A stretch of DNA of 40,430 bases from Paracoccaceae bacterium (GTDB taxonomy: Bacteria > Pseudomonadota > Alphaproteobacteria > Rhodobacterales > Rhodobacteraceae), in NCBI GenBank assembly GCA_003551925.1, contig PUOA01000042.1, positions 1-40,430 on the forward strand. Direction: 5' to 3'. Below are positions 25,508-35,203 of the stretch, piece by piece (within the stretch, counting starts at the first letter, position 1; the number at the start of each line of letters is the position of its first letter). Made by a program: the position numbers and the translations under genes. Under the pieces are notes generated by a model. It was not told the DNA's origin. It did not search any database and saw nothing but the letters and a program-made list of their open reading frames with translations.

Positions 25508-26656
25508 TCAGTCCCCGCCCTCAGTCAATGCGAACCAGGGGCCGGGGTCAACCGGCTCTCCGCCTCGTCGCATTTCAAGATAGAGTGTCTCCGTGCGCTC
25601 TCCAGTGACGAGCGCGCGGGTGTGATCGTCGGGCTCGGGCATGAGGCCGAGCGCGGTGTCGCGCGCAACGATATCGCCCGCGCCGACATGGGCTTCGGCC
25701 AGCCCGCCGATCACCAGCAGGTGGCCGTCGGCGGGTTCCAGGATGACGACGTGATCGTGCCCGCGCAGCGGTCCCGCATAGCGCACGGTTGCAGCCCACG
25801 GCGCGGTCACCAGCGCGCCGGGGGCGGTGGCAAGCACGATCCCGGGGCGGGCGATCCCGGCGGCGTCAGCTTCGTTCATCGCCCGCAGGAGCGTTCCGCG
25901 CACGGGAAGCGTGAGCGTGCCGCGCGCCTGCGCGAAACCGTCCGGGGCCGCGCCTGCGCCATCCGGGGCCGCGCCGCCGCGCGCGGCCAGCCCGCGGGCG
26001 AACTCATCCAGCGTGTCGGCGGCGTCGGCGAGCGCGGCCATGATCGCGGCGCTGGCGGTGGCGTCCTGTGGCAGGTCGGTGCGGTCGGACATGGCGCGGC
26101 GCAGCTCGGCGCGCGCGGCCTGTGCGGTCTCCAGTCCGTCCAGGAGCACCGCCGTGGCCATGTCGCGGGCCTCGCGAAGCGCGCGGGCCTCGCGCAGCTC
26201 GGCGCCGAGCGCCTCGGCCTCGGCGCGCAGGGCCGGGGTCAGCTCGGTCAGCAGCATGCCGGCGCGGGCGGTGCCCAGCGGTCCGGCAGGGTGCGCCAGT
26301 TGCGCTGGCCCGGATTGCACCTGCCCGATGGTGGCCAGCACGCCCAGGATGCGCGACAACTCGGTGCTGCGGGCGTCGAACCGGCGCTGCAGCGTGGCCT
26401 GGCGCAGCGTGGCGGCGCGCAGTTCGGTGCGCAGCGCTTCGAGCCCGTCCTCATAGGCGCGGATGCTGCGGGTCAGCGCCTCGGCGCGGTCGGTGCCGCG
26501 CGCGGCCCGCTCGAGGGCTTCGGTGGCCTCGGTCAGCGCCTGCGCCGCGGCGCGGGCGCGGTCGGCGGGATCGGCGTGGACGGGCAGCGCCAGCGCGCCG
26601 ATCAGTGCCCCCGCCGCCGCGATGCGGCACAATGACAGGCGCCGCGCCCGGGTCAC
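25508..26656 (-). CDS. EnvC-like murein hydrolase activator (M23/LytM domain)
   Basis: 382 residues from a GTG whose GTGA overlaps the gpmI stop; no other start fits the signal peptide (CRIAAAGALIGALALPVHA). A long Ala/Glu/Arg-rich coiled coil (about 25-240) precedes a LytM-like domain with GIVLATAPGALVTAPWAATV, YAGPLRGHDHVVIL and LYLEMRRGGEPVDPGPW. The usual zinc-ligand histidines of active M23 enzymes are not evident, as in EnvC, which activates amidases for daughter-cell separation and does not cut murein itself. A short duplication (AAPDGAGAAPDG) lies in the linker. Confidence 0.82.
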   Translation of the reverse strand: MTRARRLSLCRIAAAGALIGALALPVHADPADRARAAAQALTEATEALERAARGTDRAEALTRSIRAYEDGLEALRTELRAATLRQATLQRRFDARSTELSRILGVLATIGQVQSGPAQLAHPAGPLGTARAGMLLTELTPALRAEAEALGAELREARALREARDMATAVLLDGLETAQAARAELRRAMSDRTDLPQDATASAAIMAALADAADTLDEFARGLAARGGAAPDGAGAAPDGFAQARGTLTLPVRGTLLRAMNEADAAGIARPGIVLATAPGALVTAPWAATVRYAGPLRGHDHVVILEPADGHLLVIGGLAEAHVGAGDIVARDTALGLMPEPDDHTRALVTGERTETLYLEMRRGGEPVDPGPWFALTEGGD

Positions 26657-28176
26657 GTCCGGATCAGGCTCTGGCCCGTCATTTCGGGCGGTGGGGCGAG
26701 CCCCATCAGCGCCAGCAGCGTGGGCGCCACATCCGCCAGCCGACCGCTGTCCAGCCGCGCCCCCGCCGGCCCGCCGATCAGCGCCACGGGCACCGGGTTG
26801 GTGGTGTGCGCGGTGTGCGGCCCGCCGGTCTCGGGGTCGATCAGGCATTCGGCGTTGCCGTGGTCTGCCGTCAGCAGCATCGCCCCGCCCGCGCGCTGAA
26901 GTGCCCCGAGCGCCCGGCCCAGCCCGGTGTCCACGGCCTCGCACGCGGCGATGGCGGCGGCCAGATCGCCGGTGTGGCCGACCATGTCGGGGTTGGCGTA
27001 GTTGACCACGATCAGATCGTAGCCGGCGCCGATGGCGTCCACGAGCCGGTCGGTGACTTCGGCTGCGGACATTTCGGGTTGCAGGTCATAGGTCGCCACC
27101 TTCGGGCTTTGCGGCATGGCGCGGTCCTCACCCTCCTCGGGCTCCTCGCGCCCGCCGTTGAGGAAGAAGGTCACATGGGGGTATTTCTCGGTCTCGGCCA
27201 GGCGGAACTGGCGCAACCCGTGCGCGGCGACCCAGGCGCCCAGCGTGTTGTCGATGCGCCGCTTGGGGTAAGCGGTGGTCATGAAGGCGTTGTGCGCGTC
27301 CGAGTATTCGACCATGCCCAGCAGCGCCTCCCAGTCGGGCAGGTGGCCGCGCTCGAACCCGGTGAAGGACGGCGCACCCAGCGCGGCGAGGATCTCGCGC
27401 GCGCGGTCGGCGCGGAAGTTGAGGCAGAAGAACCCGTCCGCGCCCTGCACGCCGGCATGACCGTCGATCACGGTGGGGGCGATGAACTCGTCGGTTTCGC
27501 CGCGCGCGTAAGCCTGGGCCACGGCGGTGGCGGCGTCGGGGGCGCGGTGCTCGGCGCGGGCACGAACGATGGCGGCGAAGGCGCGTTCCACGCGGTCCCA
27601 GCGCCGGTCGCGGTCCATCGCCCAGTAGCGCCCGATGACGGTGGCCACATGCGCGCCCTCGGGCAGCGACGCGCTCAGCGTGTCGATGAAGCCTTTGGCG
27701 GAACTCGGCGCCACGTCGCGCCCGTCGGTGATGGCGTGGATCGCCACCGGCACGCCCGCGCCGGTGATCGCGGCCACTGCCGCCTGCAGGTGCGCGATGT
27801 GCCCGTGCACGCCGCCATCCGAGACCACGCCCATCAGATGCGCCGTCCCGCCCGAGGCGCGCAGCTTCTCGATGAACCCGCGCAGCGCGGGGTTTTCGGC
27901 AAACGAGCCATCCTCGACCGCCAGATCGATCTGGCCCAGATCCATCGCCACCACGCGGCCCGCGCCGATATTGGTGTGTCCGACCTCGGAATTGCCCATC
28001 TGCCCGGCGGGCAGGCCCACATCGCGGCCATGCGTGACCAGCCGCGCGGTGGGGCAGGTCGCCATGACGCGGTCGAAATTCGGCGTGCGGGCCTGCGCGA
28101 TGGCGTTGCCGTCGGTGCGGTCCGACAGCCCCCAGCCATCGAGGATGCACAGCACGACGGGGCGGTGATGGGTCAT
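26653..28176 (-). CDS. gpmI: 2,3-bisphosphoglycerate-independent phosphoglycerate mutase
   Basis: 507 residues, standard length. The metal/catalytic N-terminus is VVLCILDGWGLSDR, and the phosphoryl-transfer Ser is S63 in MGNSEVGHTNIGAG. The C-terminal metal ligands appear in NYANPDMVGHTGD and LLTADHGNAE. It interconverts 3- and 2-phosphoglycerate in glycolysis and gluconeogenesis. It has a clear GGAGAGG ribosome site and heads the operon with envC, ctpA and rppH. Confidence 0.97.
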   Translation of the reverse strand: MTHHRPVVLCILDGWGLSDRTDGNAIAQARTPNFDRVMATCPTARLVTHGRDVGLPAGQMGNSEVGHTNIGAGRVVAMDLGQIDLAVEDGSFAENPALRGFIEKLRASGGTAHLMGVVSDGGVHGHIAHLQAAVAAITGAGVPVAIHAITDGRDVAPSSAKGFIDTLSASLPEGAHVATVIGRYWAMDRDRRWDRVERAFAAIVRARAEHRAPDAATAVAQAYARGETDEFIAPTVIDGHAGVQGADGFFCLNFRADRAREILAALGAPSFTGFERGHLPDWEALLGMVEYSDAHNAFMTTAYPKRRIDNTLGAWVAAHGLRQFRLAETEKYPHVTFFLNGGREEPEEGEDRAMPQSPKVATYDLQPEMSAAEVTDRLVDAIGAGYDLIVVNYANPDMVGHTGDLAAAIAACEAVDTGLGRALGALQRAGGAMLLTADHGNAECLIDPETGGPHTAHTTNPVPVALIGGPAGARLDSGRLADVAPTLLALMGLAPPPEMTGQSLIRT

Positions 28177-28252
28177 GCGCCTCTCCAGTTGCCGCAGGAT
28201 GGGGGCGCGGCGGGCGCGCCGTCAACCCCCCCGCCGCCTGCGCGCGCGGAAT

Positions 28253-29476
<1,224 letters not shown>

Positions 29477-29505
29477 CTGCGGCTCCGTGGTTCCAGGGCG
29501 CCCAT

Positions 29506-29534
29506 CGTCTAGAGTCTTTGCCGAGGCGCGGCAA
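29506..29534 (-). promoter_or_regulatory. Candidate argG promoter
   Basis: Minus strand TTGCCG (29529-29534) and TAGACG (29506-29511) are 17 bp apart; the start would fall about 22-25 nt before the ATG. Confidence 0.45.
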
Positions 29535-29592
29535 GTGGCCGGCGGTTTGCAATTCCCGCGCGGACGCATAGCTGAAGGCCGAAGAAGGGGGC

Positions 29593-29850
29593 ATGACGCA
29601 TGAACACCGAAGCGCCGGGGCGCGCGCGCAGTGGTCGTCGGAGCCCGCGTTCGTCTTGTCGATGGCGGCCGCGGCGGTAGGGCTGGGGAACTTCTGGCGC
29701 TTTCCCTGCATGGTCGGCAAAAACGGCGGCGGGGCGTTCATCCTTGCCTATCTGATCGCGCTGGTGGTCGTGGCGGATCTTCGTGGTCGGGCGCAGCCTG
29801 CCGTTTCCGGGCGCGGGGCTGTTGATCTGGCGGCGGGTGGCGGGGTAGTC
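29593..29850 (+). pseudogene. N-terminal stump of a sodium:neurotransmitter symporter (SNF/NSS) gene
   Basis: The first ~55 codons encode the conserved first helix region of NSS transporters ([42 protein letters not shown]). A full protein would have 450 or more residues and about 12 helices, but the similarity stops at about 29760 and the frame then reads Arg-rich sequence into the thioesterase gene. In the +1 frame the bases before 29850 encode LPFPGAGLLIWRRVAG and a stop, possibly the old C-terminus, which would mean a large internal deletion. A ribosome site (AAGGGGG) survives at the start. Confidence 0.7.
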
Positions 29851-29882
29851 CGGGGCACCCAACCCCGGCAGGAGGCCCTGAC

Positions 29883-30320
29883 ATGCCCGACACTCCCGCG
29901 CGCCTCGACCTGCTGCGTGGCGTGGTCCACCCGTGGCATCACGACCATTTCGGCCACATGAACGTGCGCCATTACGCGCCCTTCTTCGACGACGCGGTCT
30001 ATCACATGTGGACACGGCTGGGGCTGCCCTACTCGGCGATGCAGGCCGAGCACGGCGTGCACACGGTCACCGCCCGGGCGACGACCGGCTTCGTGCGCGA
30101 ACTCACCGCCGGCGATCTGATCGCCATCGACGGCGCGGTGCAGCGCATCGGCACCAAAAGCTGCGGCTTCCATCTGCGCATGCTGCACGCCGACACCGGG
30201 GCGCTCCACGCCACCTATGACGTGGTCGAGGTGTTCTTCGACCCGCGCACGCGTGGGTCCACCGCGATGCCCGCCGCGGTCCGCGCGCGGCTGCAGCCCT
30301 TCCTGCTGCCGGAAGGCTGA
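29883..30320 (+). CDS. Acyl-CoA thioesterase, hot-dog fold (4HBT)
   Basis: 145 residues with AGGAGG 7 nt before the ATG. The motif VVHPWHHDHFGHMNVRHYAPFFDDA is the 4HBT signature with the catalytic Asp near DHFGHMN. The rest fits a single hot-dog domain ending in EVFFDPRTRGS. It probably hydrolyses an acyl- or acylcarnitine-related thioester; substrate unknown. It follows the symporter stump by 32 bp and may share its promoter. Confidence 0.87.
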   Translation: MPDTPARLDLLRGVVHPWHHDHFGHMNVRHYAPFFDDAVYHMWTRLGLPYSAMQAEHGVHTVTARATTGFVRELTAGDLIAIDGAVQRIGTKSCGFHLRMLHADTGALHATYDVVEVFFDPRTRGSTAMPAAVRARLQPFLLPEG

Positions 30321-30327
30321 GCGCGGA

Positions 30328-30672
30328 CTACGGATCGGTCGGCTCGGTCATCCCCGGAACCGTCCGCACAAGCTCGGCGCGCGCCGCCGCGTAGGCGGCG
30401 CGCAGCTGCTCGATCGTGCCGTCGGGCAACGGAGTGCCCGCACGCGCGGTGGCCTCGCCGGCCTCGCACTGCGCGACGACGTCGACAAGCCCGATATTGG
30501 CTGCGGCCCCGCGCAGGAAATGCAGGTCGGCCGCAACTGACTGCGGGGGGGCGTTCGGGCACAGTGCGGCCACCGCGTCGTCCATTTCCTGCACGAACAG
30601 CGCCATGAGCTCGGCCATGGCGTCGGCGCCGACATCGGCGCGCAGTTCGTTCATGCGGGTCCAGTCGATCAT
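30328..30672 (-). CDS. Histidine phosphotransfer (Hpt) domain protein
   Basis: 114 residues, wholly one Hpt domain. The phosphorylatable His is H51 in DLHFLRGAAANIGL, the usual H-x-L-K/R-G-A-A-x-N-I-G pattern. A GGAG site lies 7 nt before the ATG. Stand-alone Hpt proteins relay phosphate between a hybrid kinase and a receiver. It is divergent from the receiver-PP2C gene 228 bp away, which is its most likely partner. It converges on the thioesterase gene with 7 bp between stops. Confidence 0.82.
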   Translation of the reverse strand: MIDWTRMNELRADVGADAMAELMALFVQEMDDAVAALCPNAPPQSVAADLHFLRGAAANIGLVDVVAQCEAGEATARAGTPLPDGTIEQLRAAYAAARAELVRTVPGMTEPTDP

Positions 30673-30696
30673 GTGTCATCTCCTTGCGCTGTGCGC

Positions 30697-30746
30697 AGAC
30701 TGGCTCAGACTGGCTCAGACTGGCGCAGACCGGTTAAGACCGGGTT
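30697..30746. repeat. Five direct 10-bp repeats in the divergent Hpt/phosphatase control region
   Basis: Five consecutive decamers beginning AGAC: AGACTGGCTC twice, AGACTGGCGC, AGACCGGTTA and AGACCGGGTT. The period of 10 bp puts each copy on nearly the same face of the helix, as expected for cooperative protein binding. It starts 25 bp from the Hpt start codon. Confidence 0.85.
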
Positions 30747-30817
30747 TCGGACGGCGAGCCCCGGCGGCGATCCTCGGCGGCGATCCGCGGCGGCCCCGGC
30801 CCCGACCCCCGCCCCGC

Positions 30818-30832
30818 TTCACGCGATCTTAA
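30818..30832. promoter_or_regulatory. Near-match CtrA box upstream of the receiver-PP2C gene
   Basis: TTCA-CGCGATC-TTAA differs by one base from the CtrA consensus TTAA-N7-TTAA. It lies 68 bp before the start codon. Chance occurrence is possible. Confidence 0.3.
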
Positions 30833-30900
30833 GACACCGGCGGCATCAATGCACGTGACCGGGGCGCTCTCCGGCAGGCTGCAACAATCTGGACGGGTGA

Positions 30901-32166
30901 ATGTCGCTGCTCTCTCTGAATCAGCCCAGCGTGGTCGACGGGCAAGTGATTCGTCGCATTCTGGTGGTGGATGACAGCCGCTCGCAGCGGGCGCTTCTGT
31001 CGCGGCAACTGCGCGCGCTGGGCTACGAGATCGTGGAGGCCGCCACCGGGGACGAGGCGCTCGCGCTGTGCGGCGAAGCGCAGTTCGATCTGGTTCTGTC
31101 GGACTGGATGATGCCCGGCATGGATGGCCTCGCCTTCTGTCGCGCCTTTCGCGCGCTCGAGCGCGAGGCGTATGGCTATTTCATCCTGCTGACCTCGAGG
31201 AACGAGGCTGGCGCGGTGTCGCGCGGGCTCGATGTCGGTGCCGATGATTTCCTGACCAAACCCGTGAGCGGGGATGAACTCCGCGCGCGAATCGGTGCCG
31301 CCGAGCGGCTGCTCCGGATGGAACGCGACCTGCGCGAGAGCAATCGCCAGATGACCGCCACGCTGACCGAGCTGCGCGCGCTCTACAGCGCACTCGACCG
31401 CGACCTGATCGAGGCGCGCAAGCTGCAGCAATCGCTGATCCCCGAACGCCATCGCCGCATCGGCGACTCGGCGGTGTCGCTGATGCTGCGGCCGTCCGGG
31501 CATGTGGGGGGCGACATGGTGGGGTTCTTCCAGATCTCGCCCACCGAACTCGGGCTTTACGGAATCGATGTCGCGGGGCACGGCGTGACCTCGGCGCTGA
31601 TGTGCGCGCGGCTCGCGGGGCTGTTCTCGGGCACCGCACACAGCCAGAACATCGCGCTGCGCCGGACCGGCCAGCAGGTCGCGGGACGCCCGCCCGACAC
31701 CGTCGCGGCGCGGCTGAACACCCTTTTGCTGTCCGAGCTCGAGACCGAACACTACTGCACGCTGTGCTACGCCGCCGCCAATCTGGCCAGTGGGCAGGTG
31801 CGGCTGGTCCAGGCCGGGCATCCGCACCCTCTGGTCCAGCGGGCCGATGGCAGCATCGCCTTCCTCGGGCAGGGCGGCCTGCCCGTGGGCCTGCTGGAAG
31901 ACGCAAGCTATACCGCGACCGATGTGCGCCTCGCTCCGGGGGATCGGCTGCTGATCTACTCTGACGGCATCACCGAAAGCACCAACCCCGACGGGGCCGA
32001 GCTCGGCGAGGAGGGGCTGACACGCATCATGCGCAAACTGCGATTCATCCGCGGACCCGAACTGCTCGAGGCGCTGGACTGGGAACTCGGCCGCTGGAAC
32101 GGGCGCGACGAATTGCGCGACGATGTCTCGGCGGTGCTGTTCGAATTCGACGGGCACGCGGGCTGA
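30901..32166 (+). CDS. Response regulator with PP2C/SpoIIE phosphatase output (RbaY/RsbU-like)
   Basis: 421 residues. The receiver domain (about 18-130) has ILVVDDSRSQR, the phospho-Asp D68 in LVLSDWMMPGMDG and the Lys of DDFLTKPVS. A coiled linker (about 137-175) leads to a SpoIIE-type PP2C phosphatase with GGDMVGFF, GIDVAGHGVTSALM, IYSDGITESTN and the final DDVSAVLFEFD metal motifs. Such proteins dephosphorylate an anti-sigma-factor antagonist (STAS protein) to release a sigma factor; in R. capsulatus the comparable RbaY acts with RbaV and RbaW in control of gene transfer agent production. No STAS or anti-sigma gene is in the window. The neighbouring Hpt may feed the receiver. Confidence 0.88.
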   Translation: MSLLSLNQPSVVDGQVIRRILVVDDSRSQRALLSRQLRALGYEIVEAATGDEALALCGEAQFDLVLSDWMMPGMDGLAFCRAFRALEREAYGYFILLTSRNEAGAVSRGLDVGADDFLTKPVSGDELRARIGAAERLLRMERDLRESNRQMTATLTELRALYSALDRDLIEARKLQQSLIPERHRRIGDSAVSLMLRPSGHVGGDMVGFFQISPTELGLYGIDVAGHGVTSALMCARLAGLFSGTAHSQNIALRRTGQQVAGRPPDTVAARLNTLLLSELETEHYCTLCYAAANLASGQVRLVQAGHPHPLVQRADGSIAFLGQGGLPVGLLEDASYTATDVRLAPGDRLLIYSDGITESTNPDGAELGEEGLTRIMRKLRFIRGPELLEALDWELGRWNGRDELRDDVSAVLFEFDGHAG

Positions 32167-32602
32167 TCGGTCCCGTCGGCCCTTTCGCAGATGCGCGGGG
32201 GCCGGGGTCCCTGTCGGGCACATCTCGTGCCGCGCGTGCGGGGGACGCAGGCTTTGCGCCGGGGCGTCGCGCTTGCGAAGCGGCTGCATGCCCGCACCGC
32301 CAGTGTCGGGCGCGGCGCGCGCGGCCGCGGGTGCCCCGGGCGCAGTATCACGCGGGCGTCGCTTGATGGCTTCGGGCGCGGGTCAGGGGAATGCGGAGCG
32401 CCGCCCCCTGTCGACAGGTCGGCGATCGCCGGGGGCCGGCGACGTGTCGACAGGGGGCGGCCAGACATGACCCGTGGACCCCCTGCGGCGGCGAAGCCGG
32501 TTCTGCGCAGGGTCGGGGGCTGCTTGTGCGGGCGGACCCGTGAGCCCCCACCGCGCGCCCATGCGACCGGATCGCCAGAAGGTGTTGCAGACCGCCGGAC
32601 GG
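32167..32602. other. 436-bp convergent intergenic region without a gene
   Basis: This lies between the ends of the receiver-PP2C gene and the antiporter gene. Track ORFs here are Arg/Pro-rich with no known motif. The main structure is a 17-bp perfect inverted repeat described separately; no T-run terminator is seen. Confidence 0.65.
32400..32461. repeat. 17-bp perfect inverted repeat, arms containing TGTCGACA
   Basis: The left arm GCCGCCCCCTGTCGACA (32400-32416) and the right arm TGTCGACAGGGGGCGGC (32445-32461) are exact complements around a 28-nt spacer. Each arm itself contains the palindrome TGTCGACA, and the spacer holds the palindrome GGCGATCGCC. It could be a bidirectional terminator for the convergent genes or a protein-binding or recombination site. 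Confidence 0.9.
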
Positions 32603-35128
32603 TCAGCCTGCCTCCGGACGGTCGCGCCGTTGCGGAAGGGTGCCGCGCGGCAGCGTCACGCCGCGCACACGCGCGCTGTCGCGGACGACCGCGCGCAATT
32701 CGGGGCTGGATTCGAGCAGCCGCTTGAAGCGGGTCTCGTCCAGAACAAGGATGGTCGAATGTGTGAGCGCCGTCACCTGCGCGCGCCGACGGTGGCGGGC
32801 GAGCACCGCCAGCTGGCCGAACATGTCGCCGCGCCCCAGCCGGGTGCGCTGGCCGGCGGCATCGACCTCGACCGCGCCCGAGGCGATGAAGAAGATGCTG
32901 CGCGCGGTCTCGCCCTTGCGGATCAGGACGTCGCCCGGGGCCGGGTAGATCGCCTTGAGCGCGCGCGCGAGCCGCCGCTGCTGGACCTTGCTCAGGCTCT
33001 TGAACAGCTCCAGACGCGAGACCAGCTCGGACTTCTGCAGCGCCAGATCCAGCGGCGGGCGGATGTCGGCATCGGCGCGCATCCGCGCCAGCCGCGCGGT
33101 GAGCGTGGCATGCAACTCGGGTCCGATCAGCCCGTCATCGCGCAGCTGATCGTATTCGCGTTCCTCCAGCCGCAGCGCCGTGCGGCGGATGAACTGGCGC
33201 TCCAGCTGTTCGGCGTAGCCCGGATATTGCAGGCGCAGCCCCTCGATCGCGTTTTCGGTGTCGGACATGCGGCGGTCGAGCAGCTCGTGCAGCAACTCGG
33301 CCACGCGCCGGCCGTGGACGCGCACGATCTTGCTGTCCAGATAGCCGTGCAATTCGCGCAGGATCTGGCGCTGATAGAGCAGGATCTCGAACCGGTCCGC
33401 CGCCTGCGCGGCCAGCGGCCCCGAGATCCGCAGCCGGTTGTTCAGCCACACCGCGAGCGTGAACAGCCGCCCCCGGCCCAGCGCCTCGCGCCCCGCGCGG
33501 CGGTATTCGGTCCGCCCGCCGCTGCGCGTGCGCTCGATCAGCCGGTCGACATCGGACAGCATCGCCTCGACCTGCCGCATCGAGATCAGCTGCTGGCGGA
33601 AATTCTCGAGGATCAGGTCGCGCTCGCGCCCCGCCAGCGCGACCAGCCCCAGCGTGATGCGGTCGCGGTCCTGGATGCGGGTGTCGTCCTCGGTTTCCTG
33701 AATGGCCTTGTCCAGCCGCTCGGCGAAGCGCTTGGCCTCGGACCGCGTGACCTCGCGCGGGAGTTCGTTGCGGCTGGTCAGTTCGGCCACATCCTCGCGC
33801 ACGTTCTGCAGCGCCACCGCGATCACCTGCTTGGACAGCGCCCCGTCCAGCGGTGACAGCCGGTCCAGCCCCAGCAGCCGCAGCATCATGCGCAGTGTGG
33901 TGCCCTGCACGATCAGCGTGAACAGCACGAAGCCGGTGGCGAGGATGCCGACCAGCCGCTTGACCTCGGTCGGAACTGCGGGGTTTTCGGTGACAGCCAG
34001 CGCCAGCGCCAGCGTGACCGCCCCGCGCAGCCCGCCCCACAGGATCGCCACGCGATAGGGCGCGTCGATCCGCGGCGACAGCCGCAGCGCGGTCAGGATC
34101 GGCATCACCCCGAACAGGATCGCCACCCGCGCCGCCACTGCCGCCGCGATCACCACGCCCAGAAGCAGCAGATCGCCCGGTTTCGCCGCACCCAGAAGCT
34201 GCGGGATCAGCAGCGCGGCCAGCACGAACACCAGCGCGCCCGCCCAGTGCGCCAGCAGGTCCCAGACCTCGCGCAGGTAACCCCAGGCGACCGGCGGGAT
34301 GCGCGCCGGGCCCATCAGGTTCAGCGTCATCCCCGCCACCACCACCGCGATCACCCCCGAGGCGCCGATGGCGCGCTCGGCCAGCACATAGGCGACATAG
34401 GGGATCGCCACCGACAGCGACACCTGCGAGAGCGGATGCGTCGCGATCACCCGGATCAGCCAGATCAGCACCCGCGCCACCAGCCAGCCGATCGCCGCGC
34501 CGCCCACGAACAGCACCGGCAGTTGCAGCAGCGCCTCGAGCGCACCCGGCGACGGGCGCGAGGGCAGCATGATGTTGAGAAACAGCGCGAACAGCGCGAT
34601 CGCGGCGGCGTCGTTGAGCAGGCTCTCGCCCTCGACGATCCGGGTCAGCCGCTGCGGCGCGGCGATGTTGCGAAACAGGCTCACCACCGCCGACGGGTCG
34701 GTTGTGGACACGATCGCGCCGATCAGCAGGCAGGCCACCAGCGACAGCGCCGCCACCTGGTAGAGCGCGTAGCCGATGGCGAAGGTCGACACCACCACCG
34801 CCAGCACGGCCAGCACCAGGATCGGCACCCAGTCATCGGCCATCCGCCGCAGGTTCAGCCCCAGCGCCACCTGAAACAGCAGCGTCGGGAGGAACACGAA
34901 CAGGAACGTGTCGGCGCGGATCGGGACTTCGCCGATGATCTGGGTGATCGGGGCCAGCGCCGCGGGCAACTCGAGCGTCGGCAGCAGCCCCGCAACCAGC
35001 CCGAGCACCACGCCGATACCGGCCAGGATCACCGTGAACGGCAGCCGCAGTCGCGCGGCCAACGGCTCGCCCAATCCGATGATGATGAAAAGTGCGGCGA
35101 CAAACCCCGTCAGGATCGCTATATCCAT
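32603..35128 (-). CDS. Na+/H+ antiporter (CPA1/NhaP type) with C-terminal cyclic-nucleotide-binding domain
   Basis: 841 residues. The first ~410 form the 12-13 helix CPA1 antiporter, with STTDPSAVVSLF, the family signature EGESLLNDAAAIALF and WGGLRGAVTLALAL. Residues about 430-690 are a charged, helical cytoplasmic domain. Residues about 705-815 form a cNMP-binding/CRP-like domain (FKSLSKVQQRRLARAL, GDVLIRKGETARSIFFIASG, RGDMFGQLAVL). It exchanges Na+ or K+ for protons at the inner membrane; the C-terminal domain suggests gating by a cyclic nucleotide or similar ligand. It is a lone gene, convergent with the PP2C gene. Confidence 0.92.
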   Translation of the reverse strand: MDIAILTGFVAALFIIIGLGEPLAARLRLPFTVILAGIGVVLGLVAGLLPTLELPAALAPITQIIGEVPIRADTFLFVFLPTLLFQVALGLNLRRMADDWVPILVLAVLAVVVSTFAIGYALYQVAALSLVACLLIGAIVSTTDPSAVVSLFRNIAAPQRLTRIVEGESLLNDAAAIALFALFLNIMLPSRPSPGALEALLQLPVLFVGGAAIGWLVARVLIWLIRVIATHPLSQVSLSVAIPYVAYVLAERAIGASGVIAVVVAGMTLNLMGPARIPPVAWGYLREVWDLLAHWAGALVFVLAALLIPQLLGAAKPGDLLLLGVVIAAAVAARVAILFGVMPILTALRLSPRIDAPYRVAILWGGLRGAVTLALALAVTENPAVPTEVKRLVGILATGFVLFTLIVQGTTLRMMLRLLGLDRLSPLDGALSKQVIAVALQNVREDVAELTSRNELPREVTRSEAKRFAERLDKAIQETEDDTRIQDRDRITLGLVALAGRERDLILENFRQQLISMRQVEAMLSDVDRLIERTRSGGRTEYRRAGREALGRGRLFTLAVWLNNRLRISGPLAAQAADRFEILLYQRQILRELHGYLDSKIVRVHGRRVAELLHELLDRRMSDTENAIEGLRLQYPGYAEQLERQFIRRTALRLEEREYDQLRDDGLIGPELHATLTARLARMRADADIRPPLDLALQKSELVSRLELFKSLSKVQQRRLARALKAIYPAPGDVLIRKGETARSIFFIASGAVEVDAAGQRTRLGRGDMFGQLAVLARHRRRAQVTALTHSTILVLDETRFKRLLESSPELRAVVRDSARVRGVTLPRGTLPQRRDRPEAG

Positions 35129-35203
35129 GCGACCAGATTACCCGCCGCATGCCGCGCGCGGAAGGCCGCACGCCCCCGCACACGAAGGATTTTTCAGCGA
35201 CGC

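Noticed and set aside
32191-32727. 178-aa plus-strand ORF after the phosphatase gene
   Set aside because: It is Arg/Gly/Pro-rich, overlaps the antiporter end and spans the inverted repeat; no ribosome site or motif supports it.
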